From NCBI RefSeq assembly GCF_016805305.1, contig NZ_JAERQN010000003.1:62001-126000 (forward strand): a stretch of DNA of 64,000 nt, in the 5' to 3' direction. This DNA is from Falsiroseomonas ponticola (GTDB taxonomy: Bacteria > Pseudomonadota > Alphaproteobacteria > Acetobacterales > Acetobacteraceae). The notes beneath the pieces were generated by a model that did no database searches, was not told where the DNA came from, and saw nothing but the letters and a program-made list of their open reading frames with translations. The position numbers were made by a program, and so were the translations under genes. This document shows positions 1 through 8,514 of the stretch, in pieces. Numbering within the stretch: position 1 is the stretch's first letter; the number at the start of each line of letters is the position of its first letter.

Positions 1-27
1 ACGGGTTCAAAGGGGGAGTGCTCCGGC

Positions 28-624
28 ATGTCGAAGCCAGGGTTCCGGTCCATGGTGGCCCATAGGGGGGCGGTATGTGCGGCGGTGCTGGCGCTGCCTG
101 TCGCGCTGGCGGGTTGCGGCGGCGGCAGCGGCGCCACCGCCGGCAATGTGCTGACCGCCGGACAGGCACCCTGCCCGCGCATCACCATCCTGGCCGATGG
201 CTCGGACCTGACCCAGTACGTGCCCGGCGCGCCGCGGGACCTGACGACGATGGTGCTGGATGCCCGCATCGCGGGCTTCGACGCGGTCTGCGACTATGCG
301 TCGCGCGACCGACGGGCGCTCGATGTCCGCGTCACGCCCCGCTTCCAGGTGGAACGCGGCCCGGCCGCGCGGGGCGGCACCCTCGACATCCCCTGGTTCA
401 TCGCGCTGTCGGATGCCGGCGACACCGATGTGATCGAGCGCCAGGCCTACACGGCGCGGGCGACGCTGACGTCGAACCAGACCCGGGTGAACACCACCGG
501 CCAGGCGGCGCGGCTGCGCCTGCCGATCGGCGATGGCGTGTCGGCCGGCAACTACGTGGTGCGGATCAGCTTCCAGCTGACGCCCGACCAGCTGGCGCAG
601 AATCGCAGCCGCGGCCCGCGCTGA
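28..624 (+). CDS. Putative lipoprotein, function unknown
   Basis: No family recognised. The 198-residue product starts with a short basic stretch, a hydrophobic core and a lipobox LAGC ending at Cys30, so it should be cut by signal peptidase II and lipid-anchored. A Gly/Ser linker follows, then a soluble-looking region without any catalytic motif I can name. A purine-rich GGGGGAG lies about ten bases before the ATG. An in-frame ATG at codon 9 would still leave a working signal peptide, so the exact start is open. The window edge hides what lies upstream. Downstream it meets the GST gene tail to tail. Confidence 0.7.
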   Translation: MSKPGFRSMVAHRGAVCAAVLALPVALAGCGGGSGATAGNVLTAGQAPCPRITILADGSDLTQYVPGAPRDLTTMVLDARIAGFDAVCDYASRDRRALDVRVTPRFQVERGPAARGGTLDIPWFIALSDAGDTDVIERQAYTARATLTSNQTRVNTTGQAARLRLPIGDGVSAGNYVVRISFQLTPDQLAQNRSRGPR

Positions 625-648
625 GGCCGGCCGCGGCGGCGGCTTGCC

Positions 649-1257
649 TCACCCCTCCCGCTGCTTCCGCGCAGCGAGGGCGGCGGGGCGGCTGACGCAG
701 GCATCGAGCCAGGCCTTGGCCTTCGGGAAGGGCCCGAAATCGAAGCCGTTGGACCAGGCGCCGTAGAGCACGGCGGCCAGGTTGCAGTCCGCGATGGTGT
801 AGCTGGCGCCCAGCAGCCAGGGGCCGCCCTTCGCCAGGTGCCCTTCCAGCACCGCGAGTCGCGCGGCCACCCCTTCCGCCCCGGCCTTGGCGGCGGCGGG
901 GTCGCGCTGGTCGGCGGGCTTCAGGTAGGTGTTGTAGGCCCATTGCCCGGCGGAGGGCTCGACCTCGGTCGCCGCCCAGAAGCTCCATTGCAGGACGCGG
1001 GAGGCATCGTCCCCCGCCGGCATCAGCGGCGCGCCGGCCTTGGCGGCGATGTGCAGGTTGATCGCCAGGCTTTCGAAGAGGACGAGGTCGCCATCCGTCA
1101 GGGCGGGGATCTTGCCGTTCGGGTTCACCGCGGCGATCGCGTCCTTCAGCCCCGGGCCGAAGCCGACCGGGATGACTTCATAGGGCAGGCCCGCTTCCTC
1201 GGCCGCCCAGATGCAACGGAAGGCGCGGCTGCGCGCGATCCCATGGATCTTCAGCAT
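649..1257 (-). CDS. Glutathione S-transferase family protein
   Basis: A 202-residue cytosolic GST. The N-terminal thioredoxin-like half carries NPNGKIPAL with the cis-proline and a later FES, the usual glutathione gamma-glutamyl contact. The all-helical C-terminal half carries YTIADCN, the N-capping box of the family. The frame stays open well upstream, but the family start is MLKIHG, so I place the ATG at 1257. It is the last gene of a minus-strand run below the cupin and copper genes, 71 bases from the cupin stop. The substrate cannot be told from sequence. Confidence 0.88.
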   Translation of the reverse strand: MLKIHGIARSRAFRCIWAAEEAGLPYEVIPVGFGPGLKDAIAAVNPNGKIPALTDGDLVLFESLAINLHIAAKAGAPLMPAGDDASRVLQWSFWAATEVEPSAGQWAYNTYLKPADQRDPAAAKAGAEGVAARLAVLEGHLAKGGPWLLGASYTIADCNLAAVLYGAWSNGFDFGPFPKAKAWLDACVSRPAALAARKQREG

Positions 1258-1328
1258 GATCGTGTCCTTTCCCCCGTGGGTTGGGGAAAGGTTTGCTCCG
1301 CTTCGCGCCGGGCGGCAACCGGGGGCGG

Positions 1329-1823
1329 CTACGCCTCGTCCGGTCCGCGTCGCCTCAGGCCGGGATAGGGGGTGCCGTCGCGACGCGTGTACATGGCGGG
1401 CTGCGCATGCGCGGGCGACAGCATGTCGATGTCCGGATAGACGGCGCCATCGCCCTCGATCCGCGTGCCGACCTCCAGCACCAGGACGTCCTGCGCGGTA
1501 TGGTTGCGAAGGTGGTGGCCATCGGGGTCGCCAGCCCTGAAGCCCGCGGCCTCCCCGGCCTTCAGCACCTCCTCCCCCGAATCGGTCACCAGCGTGACCT
1601 CCCCGGCCAGGACGAAGACGAATTCGTCGGAGAGGGTCTGCCAGTGCCGCTGGCTGGACCAGGCGCCAGGGGGCAGGCGGAGCAGGTTGACGCCGAACTG
1701 CGTCAGCCCCGCCGCATCGCCCAGCTTGGTGCGCGCCCGGGCGAGGCAGGGGGTGTGGAAGGGTGGCGGGTAGAAGGTGCCCACCACCGGGGGAAGGGTG
1801 GTCGGGTCGATGCGCCTGGCCAT
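1329..1823 (-). CDS. Cupin-domain protein
   Basis: A 164-residue single-domain cupin. The first cupin motif begins at His60 (RHWQTLSDEFVFVLAG), but the usual second histidine of HxH is a glutamine. The second motif is GFRAGDPDGHHLRNHT, with its histidine and asparagine. The shape suggests a small metal-binding or sugar/acid-binding cupin rather than a defined enzyme, and the incomplete metal site makes catalysis doubtful. It lies 56 bases below the PCu(A)C gene on the same strand, so it may be co-transcribed, but nothing in it points to copper. Confidence 0.8.
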   Translation of the reverse strand: MARRIDPTTLPPVVGTFYPPPFHTPCLARARTKLGDAAGLTQFGVNLLRLPPGAWSSQRHWQTLSDEFVFVLAGEVTLVTDSGEEVLKAGEAAGFRAGDPDGHHLRNHTAQDVLVLEVGTRIEGDGAVYPDIDMLSPAHAQPAMYTRRDGTPYPGLRRRGPDEA

Positions 1824-1879
1824 GCCGTTGGTCCTCCTCGGGTCCGGGAGGCATCACAGCATGGCCAGGCGCTGTCGCG

Positions 1880-2350
1880 TCAGTGGTGGTGGCCGCCCGC
1901 TCCCGGGCCGCGGGCGCCGGCGGATTCGACGGCGAGTTCCACTTGCACCTCGCCGGCCCTCTCGAAGACCAGCGTGACGGGGATGCGCTCCCCCTGCCGC
2001 AGCGGCGCGGTCAGGCCGATCAGCATCAGGTGGAAGCCGCTCGGCCGCAGCTGCACCTCGCCCCGCGCCGGCACCTCAATGGAGGGCACGGGGCGCATGC
2101 GCATCACGCCGTTGTCGTTGGTGTGGGTGTGCAGTTCCACCGTGCGGGCGATGGCGGCACGGGCGGATACCAAGCGATCCGGCGCCGCGCCGGCATTGCG
2201 CAGCGTCATGAAGCCCGCGCCGGTGCCGCCCTGGCCGGCGGCGCGGGTCCAGGGATTGGCAACGGTGATGCCGGCCGGCTGCGCCCCCGCGGTGGCGGGC
2301 AGCAGCAGCATCGCCGCGCCGATCACGGCGCGGCGGGTCAGGATGGTCAT
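1880..2350 (-). CDS. Periplasmic copper chaperone PCu(A)C family
   Basis: A 156-residue exported protein with a Sec-type signal peptide (MTILTRRAV, hydrophobic core, cleavage near AGA). The mature part holds the complete copper motif H-x10-M-x21-H-x-M: His74, Met85, His107 and Met109. Family members bind Cu(I) in the periplasm and deliver it to the Cu(A) or Cu(B) sites of cytochrome oxidase. A C-terminal Gly/His tail ending HHH may add metal affinity. The gene is 10 bases below an unknown Cys-containing exported protein and is part of a four-gene copper cluster with YcnI and DUF2946 proteins. Copper control is likely, but no operator was seen. Confidence 0.9.
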   Translation of the reverse strand: MTILTRRAVIGAAMLLLPATAGAQPAGITVANPWTRAAGQGGTGAGFMTLRNAGAAPDRLVSARAAIARTVELHTHTNDNGVMRMRPVPSIEVPARGEVQLRPSGFHLMLIGLTAPLRQGERIPVTLVFERAGEVQVELAVESAGARGPGAGGHHH

Positions 2351-2360
2351 GCCCTTGTCC

Positions 2361-2708
2361 TCAGCCCAGCAGGTCGAGCGTGAGGCTCTGCACGCCGGCG
2401 CGCCCCTCGATGCGCCCCGCGAGGCGCGCCAGGTTGGCGGCGATGCGGGCGCCGGCCACGGGATCGCCGGTGGTGCAGGTGGAATTGGCGATGGTCAGCG
2501 CGCGCTGCATCGCCATCCGCTCCTCCGGCGTCGCGTGTTCCATCGCGGCGGCCAGCGCCTGGCGGGCGGGTTCCAGCGCCCCGTCGCAGACGGCGGTGAG
2601 GTGGGCTTCCATCGCCTCCGCGTCGCAGGCGGCGGCGGGGCGGGCGACGAGGCTGGCGGCACCGGCGGCAAGCGCGGCGATCGGCAGCAGGCGGCGGGTC
2701 TGGTCCAT
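2361..2708 (-). CDS. Exported Cys-containing small protein in copper cluster, unknown
   Basis: A 115-residue product I do not recognise. It begins MDQTRRLLP, with a signal peptide ending around ARPAAA, and the predicted mature protein starts at or next to Cys28. Two further cysteines are Cys41 and Cys78. The remainder looks helical and Ala-rich. It sits between the YcnI gene (14 bases away) and the PCu(A)C gene (10 bases away) on the same strand, so a role in periplasmic copper handling is inferred from position only. The frame is open further upstream, but only the ATG at 2708 gives a signal peptide. Confidence 0.7.
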   Translation of the reverse strand: MDQTRRLLPIAALAAGAASLVARPAAACDAEAMEAHLTAVCDGALEPARQALAAAMEHATPEERMAMQRALTIANSTCTTGDPVAGARIAANLARLAGRIEGRAGVQSLTLDLLG

Positions 2709-2722
2709 GGTCCGGGGCCCCT

Positions 2723-3238
2723 TCAGTTGCGCGGCGCCAGGCGTACGGCCGGCGCGGGCATGCGGTAGTCGGTCACGCGGCGGCCGGGCTCGGGAATCTC
2801 CACCCAGGCGGCCTGCTTCCCATCCGGGCAATCCTGCACGACGGGGATGTACAGCAATTCGCCGGGCCGGTCGGGCAGGCGCATCCGCACGATGAACTCA
2901 TCGTAATGGGCATCGTCCAGGCTGCCACCCTCCCAGATCACCTCGGCGATCGCCGGGGCGGCGCCGTGGCCGGAAGCGGCGGGGGCGGCGGCGCGCGGCG
3001 TGGTGCGCAGCGTCCAGCCCGCCTTGGGCATGGGGCGGGCCTCGGTGACGCCTTCGGGCAGGCGGACGGTGAGGCGGATGGTGGGCGCACCCTCGCAGCC
3101 ATGCGGCACGCGGAAGACGGCGCGGTAGGTGGTGTTGGGCGGCGCCTGCTGGACTTCCAGCGTGACATGGGCGCGGGCGGGCGCGGGAAGGGCGGCCAGC
3201 AGGCCGAGCGCGGCGGCCGCGATGATCGAACGGGACAT
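2723..3238 (-). CDS. YcnI-family copper-binding protein (DUF1775)
   Basis: A 171-residue protein with a signal peptide cleaved after ARA. This makes His24 (HVTLE) the first mature residue, as in YcnI proteins, where the N-terminal histidine binds Cu(II) together with a conserved tryptophan (here probably in the AGWTLRT segment). The body is a beta-sandwich type with the typical FRVPHGC segment near the front and a WVEIP segment near the end. It lies 59 bases below the DUF2946 gene and directly above the small Cys protein and PCu(A)C. Family knowledge supports periplasmic copper storage or hand-over. The start was chosen for the signal peptide. Confidence 0.9.
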   Translation of the reverse strand: MSRSIIAAAALGLLAALPAPARAHVTLEVQQAPPNTTYRAVFRVPHGCEGAPTIRLTVRLPEGVTEARPMPKAGWTLRTTPRAAAPAASGHGAAPAIAEVIWEGGSLDDAHYDEFIVRMRLPDRPGELLYIPVVQDCPDGKQAAWVEIPEPGRRVTDYRMPAPAVRLAPRN

Positions 3239-3297
3239 GATGGGTTTCCTGAAGCCGTGGGAACGGGCCGGCGGGGCGCCGGCGCATGCGGACGGGA

Positions 3298-3765
3298 TCA
3301 GGACGTCGGTGGCGCCCGGGGCTGGGGCTGGCAGCGGGGCGGCGGGGCCGGGCTGGGCGTGGAGGGCGGTGGCGGCTGCGGCGCCTGCACCAGCAGCAGG
3401 GGCGGCACCAGGCTGACCGCGGGCGGCGGCAGGGCCACCGCGGCGGGGCCCGCGCAGGCGGGGCAGATGAAGGCGGGCGGATGGGCCGGGCTGGGCTGCG
3501 CCGGGTCCGTGCCATCCTCCGCCGCCGGCATGGCGACGCGCTGGAGTCCGTCCGGCGTGCAGATCTCCAGATGGAGCAGCGCTTCCGGCGAGGCCAGGCG
3601 CAGGCAATGGCCGAAGGCCGTGCCCCACTGCAGCAGCAGCAGGACGGTCAGCAGGCGGATCAGGGCGGGGCGCAGGCGCACGGCGCTGCCATAGCATCGG
3701 GGCGGCGCGGCTGCGAAGGCCCCAAAACGCAAGCGGCGCGCACCCCGGGGGATGCGCGCCGCCAT
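3298..3765 (-). CDS. DUF2946-type membrane-anchored protein
   Basis: Up to 155 residues. A hydrophobic helix (LIRLLTVLLLLQWGTAFGHCL) follows a basic N-terminus. Next comes a region with FICPACAG, the CPxC-type element seen in DUF2946 proteins, which often sit next to copper genes. The C-terminal third is proline-rich and of low complexity. A GTG at codon 29 (3681) would give a tighter signal segment and may be the real start; I keep the longer frame because no strong ribosome site decides. It is first in the copper cluster and 27 bases from the stop of the Bax-inhibitor gene upstream. Confidence 0.65.
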   Translation of the reverse strand: MAARIPRGARRLRFGAFAAAPPRCYGSAVRLRPALIRLLTVLLLLQWGTAFGHCLRLASPEALLHLEICTPDGLQRVAMPAAEDGTDPAQPSPAHPPAFICPACAGPAAVALPPPAVSLVPPLLLVQAPQPPPPSTPSPAPPPRCQPQPRAPPTS

Positions 3766-3792
3766 CAGGTCGCCCCTTCCGGAGCTGCCGGG

Positions 3793-4590
3793 CTATTCGC
3801 GGCGGACGCCGACGAACTGCAGCAGCAGCTGGAAGATGTTGACGAAGTTCAGGTAGAGGCCGAGCGCGTCGAAGACGCTGCGCTTGCCGGCCTCTTCCGT
3901 GCCCTCGGCATAGGCGTATTCCAGGTAGTCCGCCTTGATCCGCTGCGTGTCGTAGGCGGTGAGGCCGACGAAGACCACCACGCCGATCACGCTGATCGCG
4001 AAGTGCAGGGCGGAGCTCTGCAGGAACATGTTCACCAGGCCGGCGATGATGATGCCGATCAGGCCCATCATCATGAAGCTGCCCATGCGGGTCAGGTCCG
4101 CCTTGGTCGTGTAGCCGTAGAGGCTGACCGCGCCGAACATCGCCGCCGTGATGAAGAAGGTGGAGGCGATGGAGGCACCCGTGTAGATCGCGAAGATGTT
4201 GGACATCGACGCGCCCATCACGGCGCAGAAGACCCAGAACAGCGCCTGCGCCGTCGTCTTGCTCATCCGGTTGATGCCGAAGCTCAGCACCAGGATGAAG
4301 GCGAGCGGGGCGAACATGGCGACCCAGCCCAGGATCGTCGGCACGGTGGCGATGCCACGCGGCGTGCGGACCACCTGGTAGAACAGCGCGGCCACGTCGG
4401 GGTTCGACGCGATCAGGTAGGCCACGATGCCGGTCATCAGGAGGCCGGAGGCCATCCAGTTGTAGACGCGCAGCATGTAGCTCCGCAGCCCTTCGTCGAG
4501 CTGCGCCTGGTCGACGGCCGCGGACCGCCCGAAGGGCTGGGTCCAGGCCGACGCGCCCGTCTGAAAGCGGTTGTCGGGACCGAAAGCCAT
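3793..4590 (-). CDS. Bax inhibitor-1/YccA family membrane protein
   Basis: A 265-residue polytopic protein with about seven hydrophobic helices and the C-terminal LGLYLNFVNIFQLLLQF segment typical of the BI-1/YccA group. Bacterial members are proton or calcium leak channels, or modulators of FtsH. The ATG at 4590 is preceded by AGGAGG about ten bases upstream (4602-4607 on the complementary strand), which settles the start over the longer open frame. Charged N-terminal residues (about 1-30) should be cytosolic. The next gene downstream on the strand is the copper cluster, but I see no functional link. Confidence 0.92.
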   Translation of the reverse strand: MAFGPDNRFQTGASAWTQPFGRSAAVDQAQLDEGLRSYMLRVYNWMASGLLMTGIVAYLIASNPDVAALFYQVVRTPRGIATVPTILGWVAMFAPLAFILVLSFGINRMSKTTAQALFWVFCAVMGASMSNIFAIYTGASIASTFFITAAMFGAVSLYGYTTKADLTRMGSFMMMGLIGIIIAGLVNMFLQSSALHFAISVIGVVVFVGLTAYDTQRIKADYLEYAYAEGTEEAGKRSVFDALGLYLNFVNIFQLLLQFVGVRRE

Positions 4591-4759
4591 GATTCGAAGA
4601 CCTCCTGCGGGACGAGGGTTAGAGCCGCCCCGGCATGCGCCATCATATGGAGTTTTCGTAATCCAGATCAACCGGGGACGCGCGGCCATCTGCGGCCGAC
4701 GGGGCCCCGGCCTGTAAAATCTGGTAACGGCGCGACCTTACGCCGACCTTACGGCCGGC

Positions 4760-5263
4760 TCAGGCGGCGCCCTGCACCCAGTAGCCCTGGTGGGGGACGG
4801 CGCCCTCCGCCTCCAGCGCCGGGCCCACCACCTCCACCGGCTCCGCCGCCGTGGCCAGGACGGCGCGGCAGGAGAGGTTGAGGCCGGCGGTATGCGGCTG
4901 GGCGTTGCGCAGATGCAGGATGGCGGCGGCGGAGAGCCCGTAAACCACCCGGCCGATGCCCGTGTAGAAGATGGCCGACGAACACATCGAGCAGGGCTCG
5001 CCGGAGGAATAGATGGTGGCGGCCCGCAGCGCCGCGCGCGGAATGCCGGCGGCGATGACCGCCTGGCAGGCATTCATCTCGCTATGGGCCAGCGTTCCGC
5101 CGCCGCCCGTCCCCTGGGTGGAGAGCCCCTCCGCCAGGATGGTGCCATCGGCGGCCACCACCACGGCGGAGAAGGGGCGGTCGCCTCGCGCCCGCGCCTT
5201 GCCGGCCAGGGCGAAGGCGTGGCGGAGGTGGGCGGCGTCGGTCTCGGAAAGCTCTGTGTCCAT
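4760..5263 (-). CDS. Nucleoside/cytidine-type deaminase
   Basis: A 167-residue zinc-dependent deaminase of the CDA fold. The zinc ligands and catalytic glutamate are in HSEMNA (the HxE box) and PCSMCSSAIF (the PCxxC box). The spacing fits guanine deaminase or small nucleoside deaminases more than TadA, whose box reads HAE, but the substrate cannot be fixed. The ATG at 5263 is the first methionine giving a normal N-terminus (MDTELSETDAA). It lies 20 bases below the stop of the large permease gene on the same strand and could be the end of that transcript. Confidence 0.88.
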   Translation of the reverse strand: MDTELSETDAAHLRHAFALAGKARARGDRPFSAVVVAADGTILAEGLSTQGTGGGGTLAHSEMNACQAVIAAGIPRAALRAATIYSSGEPCSMCSSAIFYTGIGRVVYGLSAAAILHLRNAQPHTAGLNLSCRAVLATAAEPVEVVGPALEAEGAVPHQGYWVQGAA

Positions 5264-5283
5264 GCCCCGATGAAGCCCGACCG

Positions 5284-7797
5284 CTACTCGTTCCGCAACA
5301 GGCCCGCCGGCCGGACGCGGAGCGCCAGCGCCGTGCCGACATAGCCCAGCGCCAGCGTCAGCAGCACGCAGCCCGCGACCGTCACCGCGAGCGTCCCCGG
5401 CAGGAACACCCAGGGCGCGTTCATCACGAAGCGCATCACGGCCCAGGAGGCGGCGGAGCCCGCGGCCGCCGCCAGCAGCCCCGCCACCAGGCCGAGCAGC
5501 CCGAATTCCACCAGCCAGGCGCCGCGGATCTGCCGGCGCGTGGCGCCGATGGTCTTCAGGATCACCGCATCCCGCACCCGCGCCCGCTGCCCGGCCGCCA
5601 CCGCGCCGGCCAGCACCAGCATCCCCGCCAGCAGCGTGACGGAGGAGGTGGCCTGCAGCGCGACTCCGACGCGGGAGAGAAGCCCGGCCACCGCCTCCAG
5701 CGCATCCCGTACGCGGATGCCGGAGACGTTGGGGAAGGCATCGGTGATGGCGCGCAGGACCGAGACCTCCTGCGCCGCTTCCGACCGCACCGTCGCGATA
5801 TGGGTGTGCGGCGCGGCGGAGAGCAGGCCGGGGGAGGCGACCATGACGTAGTTGATGCCGAGGCCGCGCCACTGGATCTCCCGCAGGCTCGCGATCTTCA
5901 GGTCGATGTCGCGGCCGAGCACGTTGACGGTCAGCGTGGCGCCGATGCCGATGCCCCAGCCGCGGGCGATGGCGGCGTCGAAGGACACGAGCGGCGGGCC
6001 GCTGTAATCGGCGGGCCACCACTGGCCTTCCACCAGGCGCGTGCCCTCTGGCGGCGTCGCCGCATAGGTCAGGCCGCGATCGCCGCGCAGCGCCCAGCGC
6101 GTCTCCTCCGTGGCATTCACCTGCTCCGCCGGCGTGCCGTTCACGGCAACCACCCGCGCGCGCAGCGAGGGCACGCGGCGGACATCGTCCACGCCGGCCT
6201 GGGCGCGGGCGATGCGGTCGAACTCCTCCGCCTGGTCGTTCTGGATATCGATGAAGAAGAAGCTGGGGGCGGATCGCGGCAGCTGGTCGGCCAGCTGGGC
6301 GCGGAGATTGCCCTCGATGGTCGCGATGGCGGCCAGCGTGGTCAGCCCGATGCCGAGCGCCACCAGCATGGTCGGCGTCGGCGCGCCGGGGCGGTGGAGG
6401 TTGGCGAGGCCGAGGCGCCAGGCCGGCCGGCGGATGTGCCGCAGCGAGCGTGCGACCCGCATCAGCCCGGTGGCGCCGAGCCGGAACAGCAGCAGCGTCA
6501 CCGCCGCGCCGGCGCAGAAGCCGAGCGCGAATTTCGGCTGTTCCGCCGTGCCCACCACCAGCGCCACCAGCGCGACGGCCGCGAGCAGGTTGGCGATGAG
6601 GATGGGCCTGGACGGCCAGCCGGGATTGGCGGTGACGAGGTCCCGGAACAGCGCCGCGCCCGGGATGCGCTGGGCGCGCCCGAGCGGCCAGAGCGCGAAG
6701 GCCAGCGCTGTCAGCAGCCCGTACAGCGCGGCCAGGCCGAGCGCCCCCGGATAGAAGCCGAGTCGCGGCGGCACCGGCAGCGCGCCGGCCAGGGCCTGGG
6801 CGGCCAGCCAGGTCACGGCGGTGCCGGCCGCGAGCCCGATGGCGATGCCGATCGCGGCCAGCACCAGCACCTGGATCAGGTAGGTCGCCAGGATGGTGCC
6901 GGATGGCGCGCCGAGGCAGCGGAGCGTCGCGATGGTGCGGCCGCGGGCCTCCAGCCAGGCGCGCACCCCCGTGGCCACGCCGATGCCGCCGACCAGCAGG
7001 GTGGTGAGGCCCGCCAGCGTCAGGAAGGCCGCGGCGCGGTCGAGGAAGCGGTTGACCCCCGGCTCCGCCTGGTCCGAATAGCGGACGCGCCAGCCGCCAT
7101 CGCCCATCGCCGCCTGCCAGGCGCGGCCGAAGGCGCGGGCCTCCGTGCCCGGCGGCAGCAGGGCGCGGGTGTCGTAGTTCACCAGCGACCCGGGCTGCAC
7201 CAGCGCGGTGGCGGGCAGGGCGTCCGCCAGGATCAGCGCGCGCGGGCCGAGCACGGCGGGGCTCGCGACCCGGTCCGGTTCCTGCGCGATGGTGCCCACG
7301 AAGGTGAAGCTGGCCTCGCCGATTCGCACCGCCTCGCCAGTCTGGATGCCGAGGCGATCGACCACCGAGGCCTCCAGCGCCACGGCCGGGCGCCCCTCGC
7401 GCGGCGCCAGCGTGGCGCCGGTCACGGTGGAGAATTCCCCGATCAGCGGCCAGGCGGCATCCACGGCCTTGAGCTCGACCAGGCTGCGCTCCCCATTGGG
7501 CGCGACGGCCATGGCGCGCATCTCCACCACTTCGGAGAGTCGGGCACCACGGCCGCGCGCCCAGGCGAGCGCTTCCGGCGAAAGCGGGCGATAGGCGACG
7601 CGGACCTCCACATCGCCGCCCAGCAGCCGCGCGCCATCGGCGGCCAGGCCGGCCTTGGTGGCGGATTGCAGCGTGCCGACGGCGGTGATGGCGGCGACGC
7701 CCAGCGCCAGGCAGGCGAGGACGATTCGCAGGGAGGAGAAGCCGCCGCGCAATTCGCGGCGCGCCAGGCGGAAACCCTGGCGGAGATGGGTCAGCAC
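5284..7797 (-). CDS. FtsX-like ABC transporter permease (YbbP type)
   Basis: An 837-residue membrane subunit with the YbbP architecture: one N-terminal helix, a large periplasmic domain, three FtsX-type helices, a linker with extra helices, a second periplasmic domain, and a final FtsX-type three-helix block ending in RPAGLLRNE. Members of this MacB/LolC-like superfamily extract lipids or lipophilic compounds from the membrane rather than transporting through a pore. The gene starts 6 bases after the ATPase gene stop, and the two form the exporter. The position opposite a TesA-like esterase copies the E. coli tesA-ybbA-ybbP layout. Confidence 0.93.
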   Translation of the reverse strand: MLTHLRQGFRLARRELRGGFSSLRIVLACLALGVAAITAVGTLQSATKAGLAADGARLLGGDVEVRVAYRPLSPEALAWARGRGARLSEVVEMRAMAVAPNGERSLVELKAVDAAWPLIGEFSTVTGATLAPREGRPAVALEASVVDRLGIQTGEAVRIGEASFTFVGTIAQEPDRVASPAVLGPRALILADALPATALVQPGSLVNYDTRALLPPGTEARAFGRAWQAAMGDGGWRVRYSDQAEPGVNRFLDRAAAFLTLAGLTTLLVGGIGVATGVRAWLEARGRTIATLRCLGAPSGTILATYLIQVLVLAAIGIAIGLAAGTAVTWLAAQALAGALPVPPRLGFYPGALGLAALYGLLTALAFALWPLGRAQRIPGAALFRDLVTANPGWPSRPILIANLLAAVALVALVVGTAEQPKFALGFCAGAAVTLLLFRLGATGLMRVARSLRHIRRPAWRLGLANLHRPGAPTPTMLVALGIGLTTLAAIATIEGNLRAQLADQLPRSAPSFFFIDIQNDQAEEFDRIARAQAGVDDVRRVPSLRARVVAVNGTPAEQVNATEETRWALRGDRGLTYAATPPEGTRLVEGQWWPADYSGPPLVSFDAAIARGWGIGIGATLTVNVLGRDIDLKIASLREIQWRGLGINYVMVASPGLLSAAPHTHIATVRSEAAQEVSVLRAITDAFPNVSGIRVRDALEAVAGLLSRVGVALQATSSVTLLAGMLVLAGAVAAGQRARVRDAVILKTIGATRRQIRGAWLVEFGLLGLVAGLLAAAAGSAASWAVMRFVMNAPWVFLPGTLAVTVAGCVLLTLALGYVGTALALRVRPAGLLRNE

Positions 7798-7803
7798 GGC
7801 GCG

Positions 7804-8514
7804 CTACTCCGCCGCCATGCGCAGGCCATTGCCGCTGTCATCGGTGATGCGGCCATCCTCCATCCGCACCTGCCGGCCGCAGCGCTCCGCCAGCGCCGGG
7901 TCATGGGTGATGAGGATGAGGGTGGTGCCGAGTCGCTCCCGCAGCCCGAAGAGCAGGTCCATCACGACGGAGCCGGTGGCGCGGTCCAGGTTGCCGGTGG
8001 GCTCGTCCGCCAGGATCAGGCGGGGTTCGGCCACGACGGCGCGGGCCAGCGCGACCCGCTGCTGCTCGCCGCCCGACATCTGGCCGGGGTAGTGGTCCAG
8101 CCGATGGCCGAGGCCCACATCCTTCAGCGCCGCCGCGGCGCGGTCGAAGGCATCCCGCCGCCCCGCGAATTCCAGCGGCACCGCCACATTCTCCAGCGCC
8201 GACATGGTGGGGATGAGGTGGAAGGCCTGGAAGACGATCCCCACCTCGTCCCGGCGGAAGCGGGCGAGGGCATCCTCGTCCAGCCCCGCCAGGTCGCTCC
8301 CCGCGACCCTGAGCGATCCCGCGGTGGGGCGTTCCAGCCCCGCCAGCAGCATGAGGAGCGATGTCTTGCCTGACCCCGAGGGACCGACGATGCCCACCGC
8401 CTCCCCCGCGCCGACGCTGAGGTCCACGCCGCGCAGCACGGGCACGGGGCCGGAAGCGGCGGCGGCGGTGAAGACGAGACCGGTTGCGGCCACCAGCTTC
8501 TCGGGGTTCGACAT
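7804..8514 (-). CDS. ABC transporter ATP-binding protein (YbbA type)
   Basis: A 236-residue ATPase of the MacB/LolD/YbbA class. Walker A is GPSGSGKTS, the signature is MSGGEQQRVALARA, and Walker B is LILADEPTGNLD. It energises the FtsX-like permease encoded just downstream. The ATG at 8514 gives MSNPEKLVAA; longer upstream frames have no family counterpart. Its start codon and the proposed start of the divergent esterase share the CATG at 8512-8515, so the two genes have no intergenic spacer unless the esterase starts later. Confidence 0.95.
   Translation of the reverse strand: MSNPEKLVAATGLVFTAAAASGPVPVLRGVDLSVGAGEAVGIVGPSGSGKTSLLMLLAGLERPTAGSLRVAGSDLAGLDEDALARFRRDEVGIVFQAFHLIPTMSALENVAVPLEFAGRRDAFDRAAAALKDVGLGHRLDHYPGQMSGGEQQRVALARAVVAEPRLILADEPTGNLDRATGSVVMDLLFGLRERLGTTLILITHDPALAERCGRQVRMEDGRITDDSGNGLRMAAE

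Noticed and set aside
5800..8373. An 857-codon plus-strand frame over the FtsX-like permease
   Set aside because: Shadow frame; product is repetitive basic sequence without domains.
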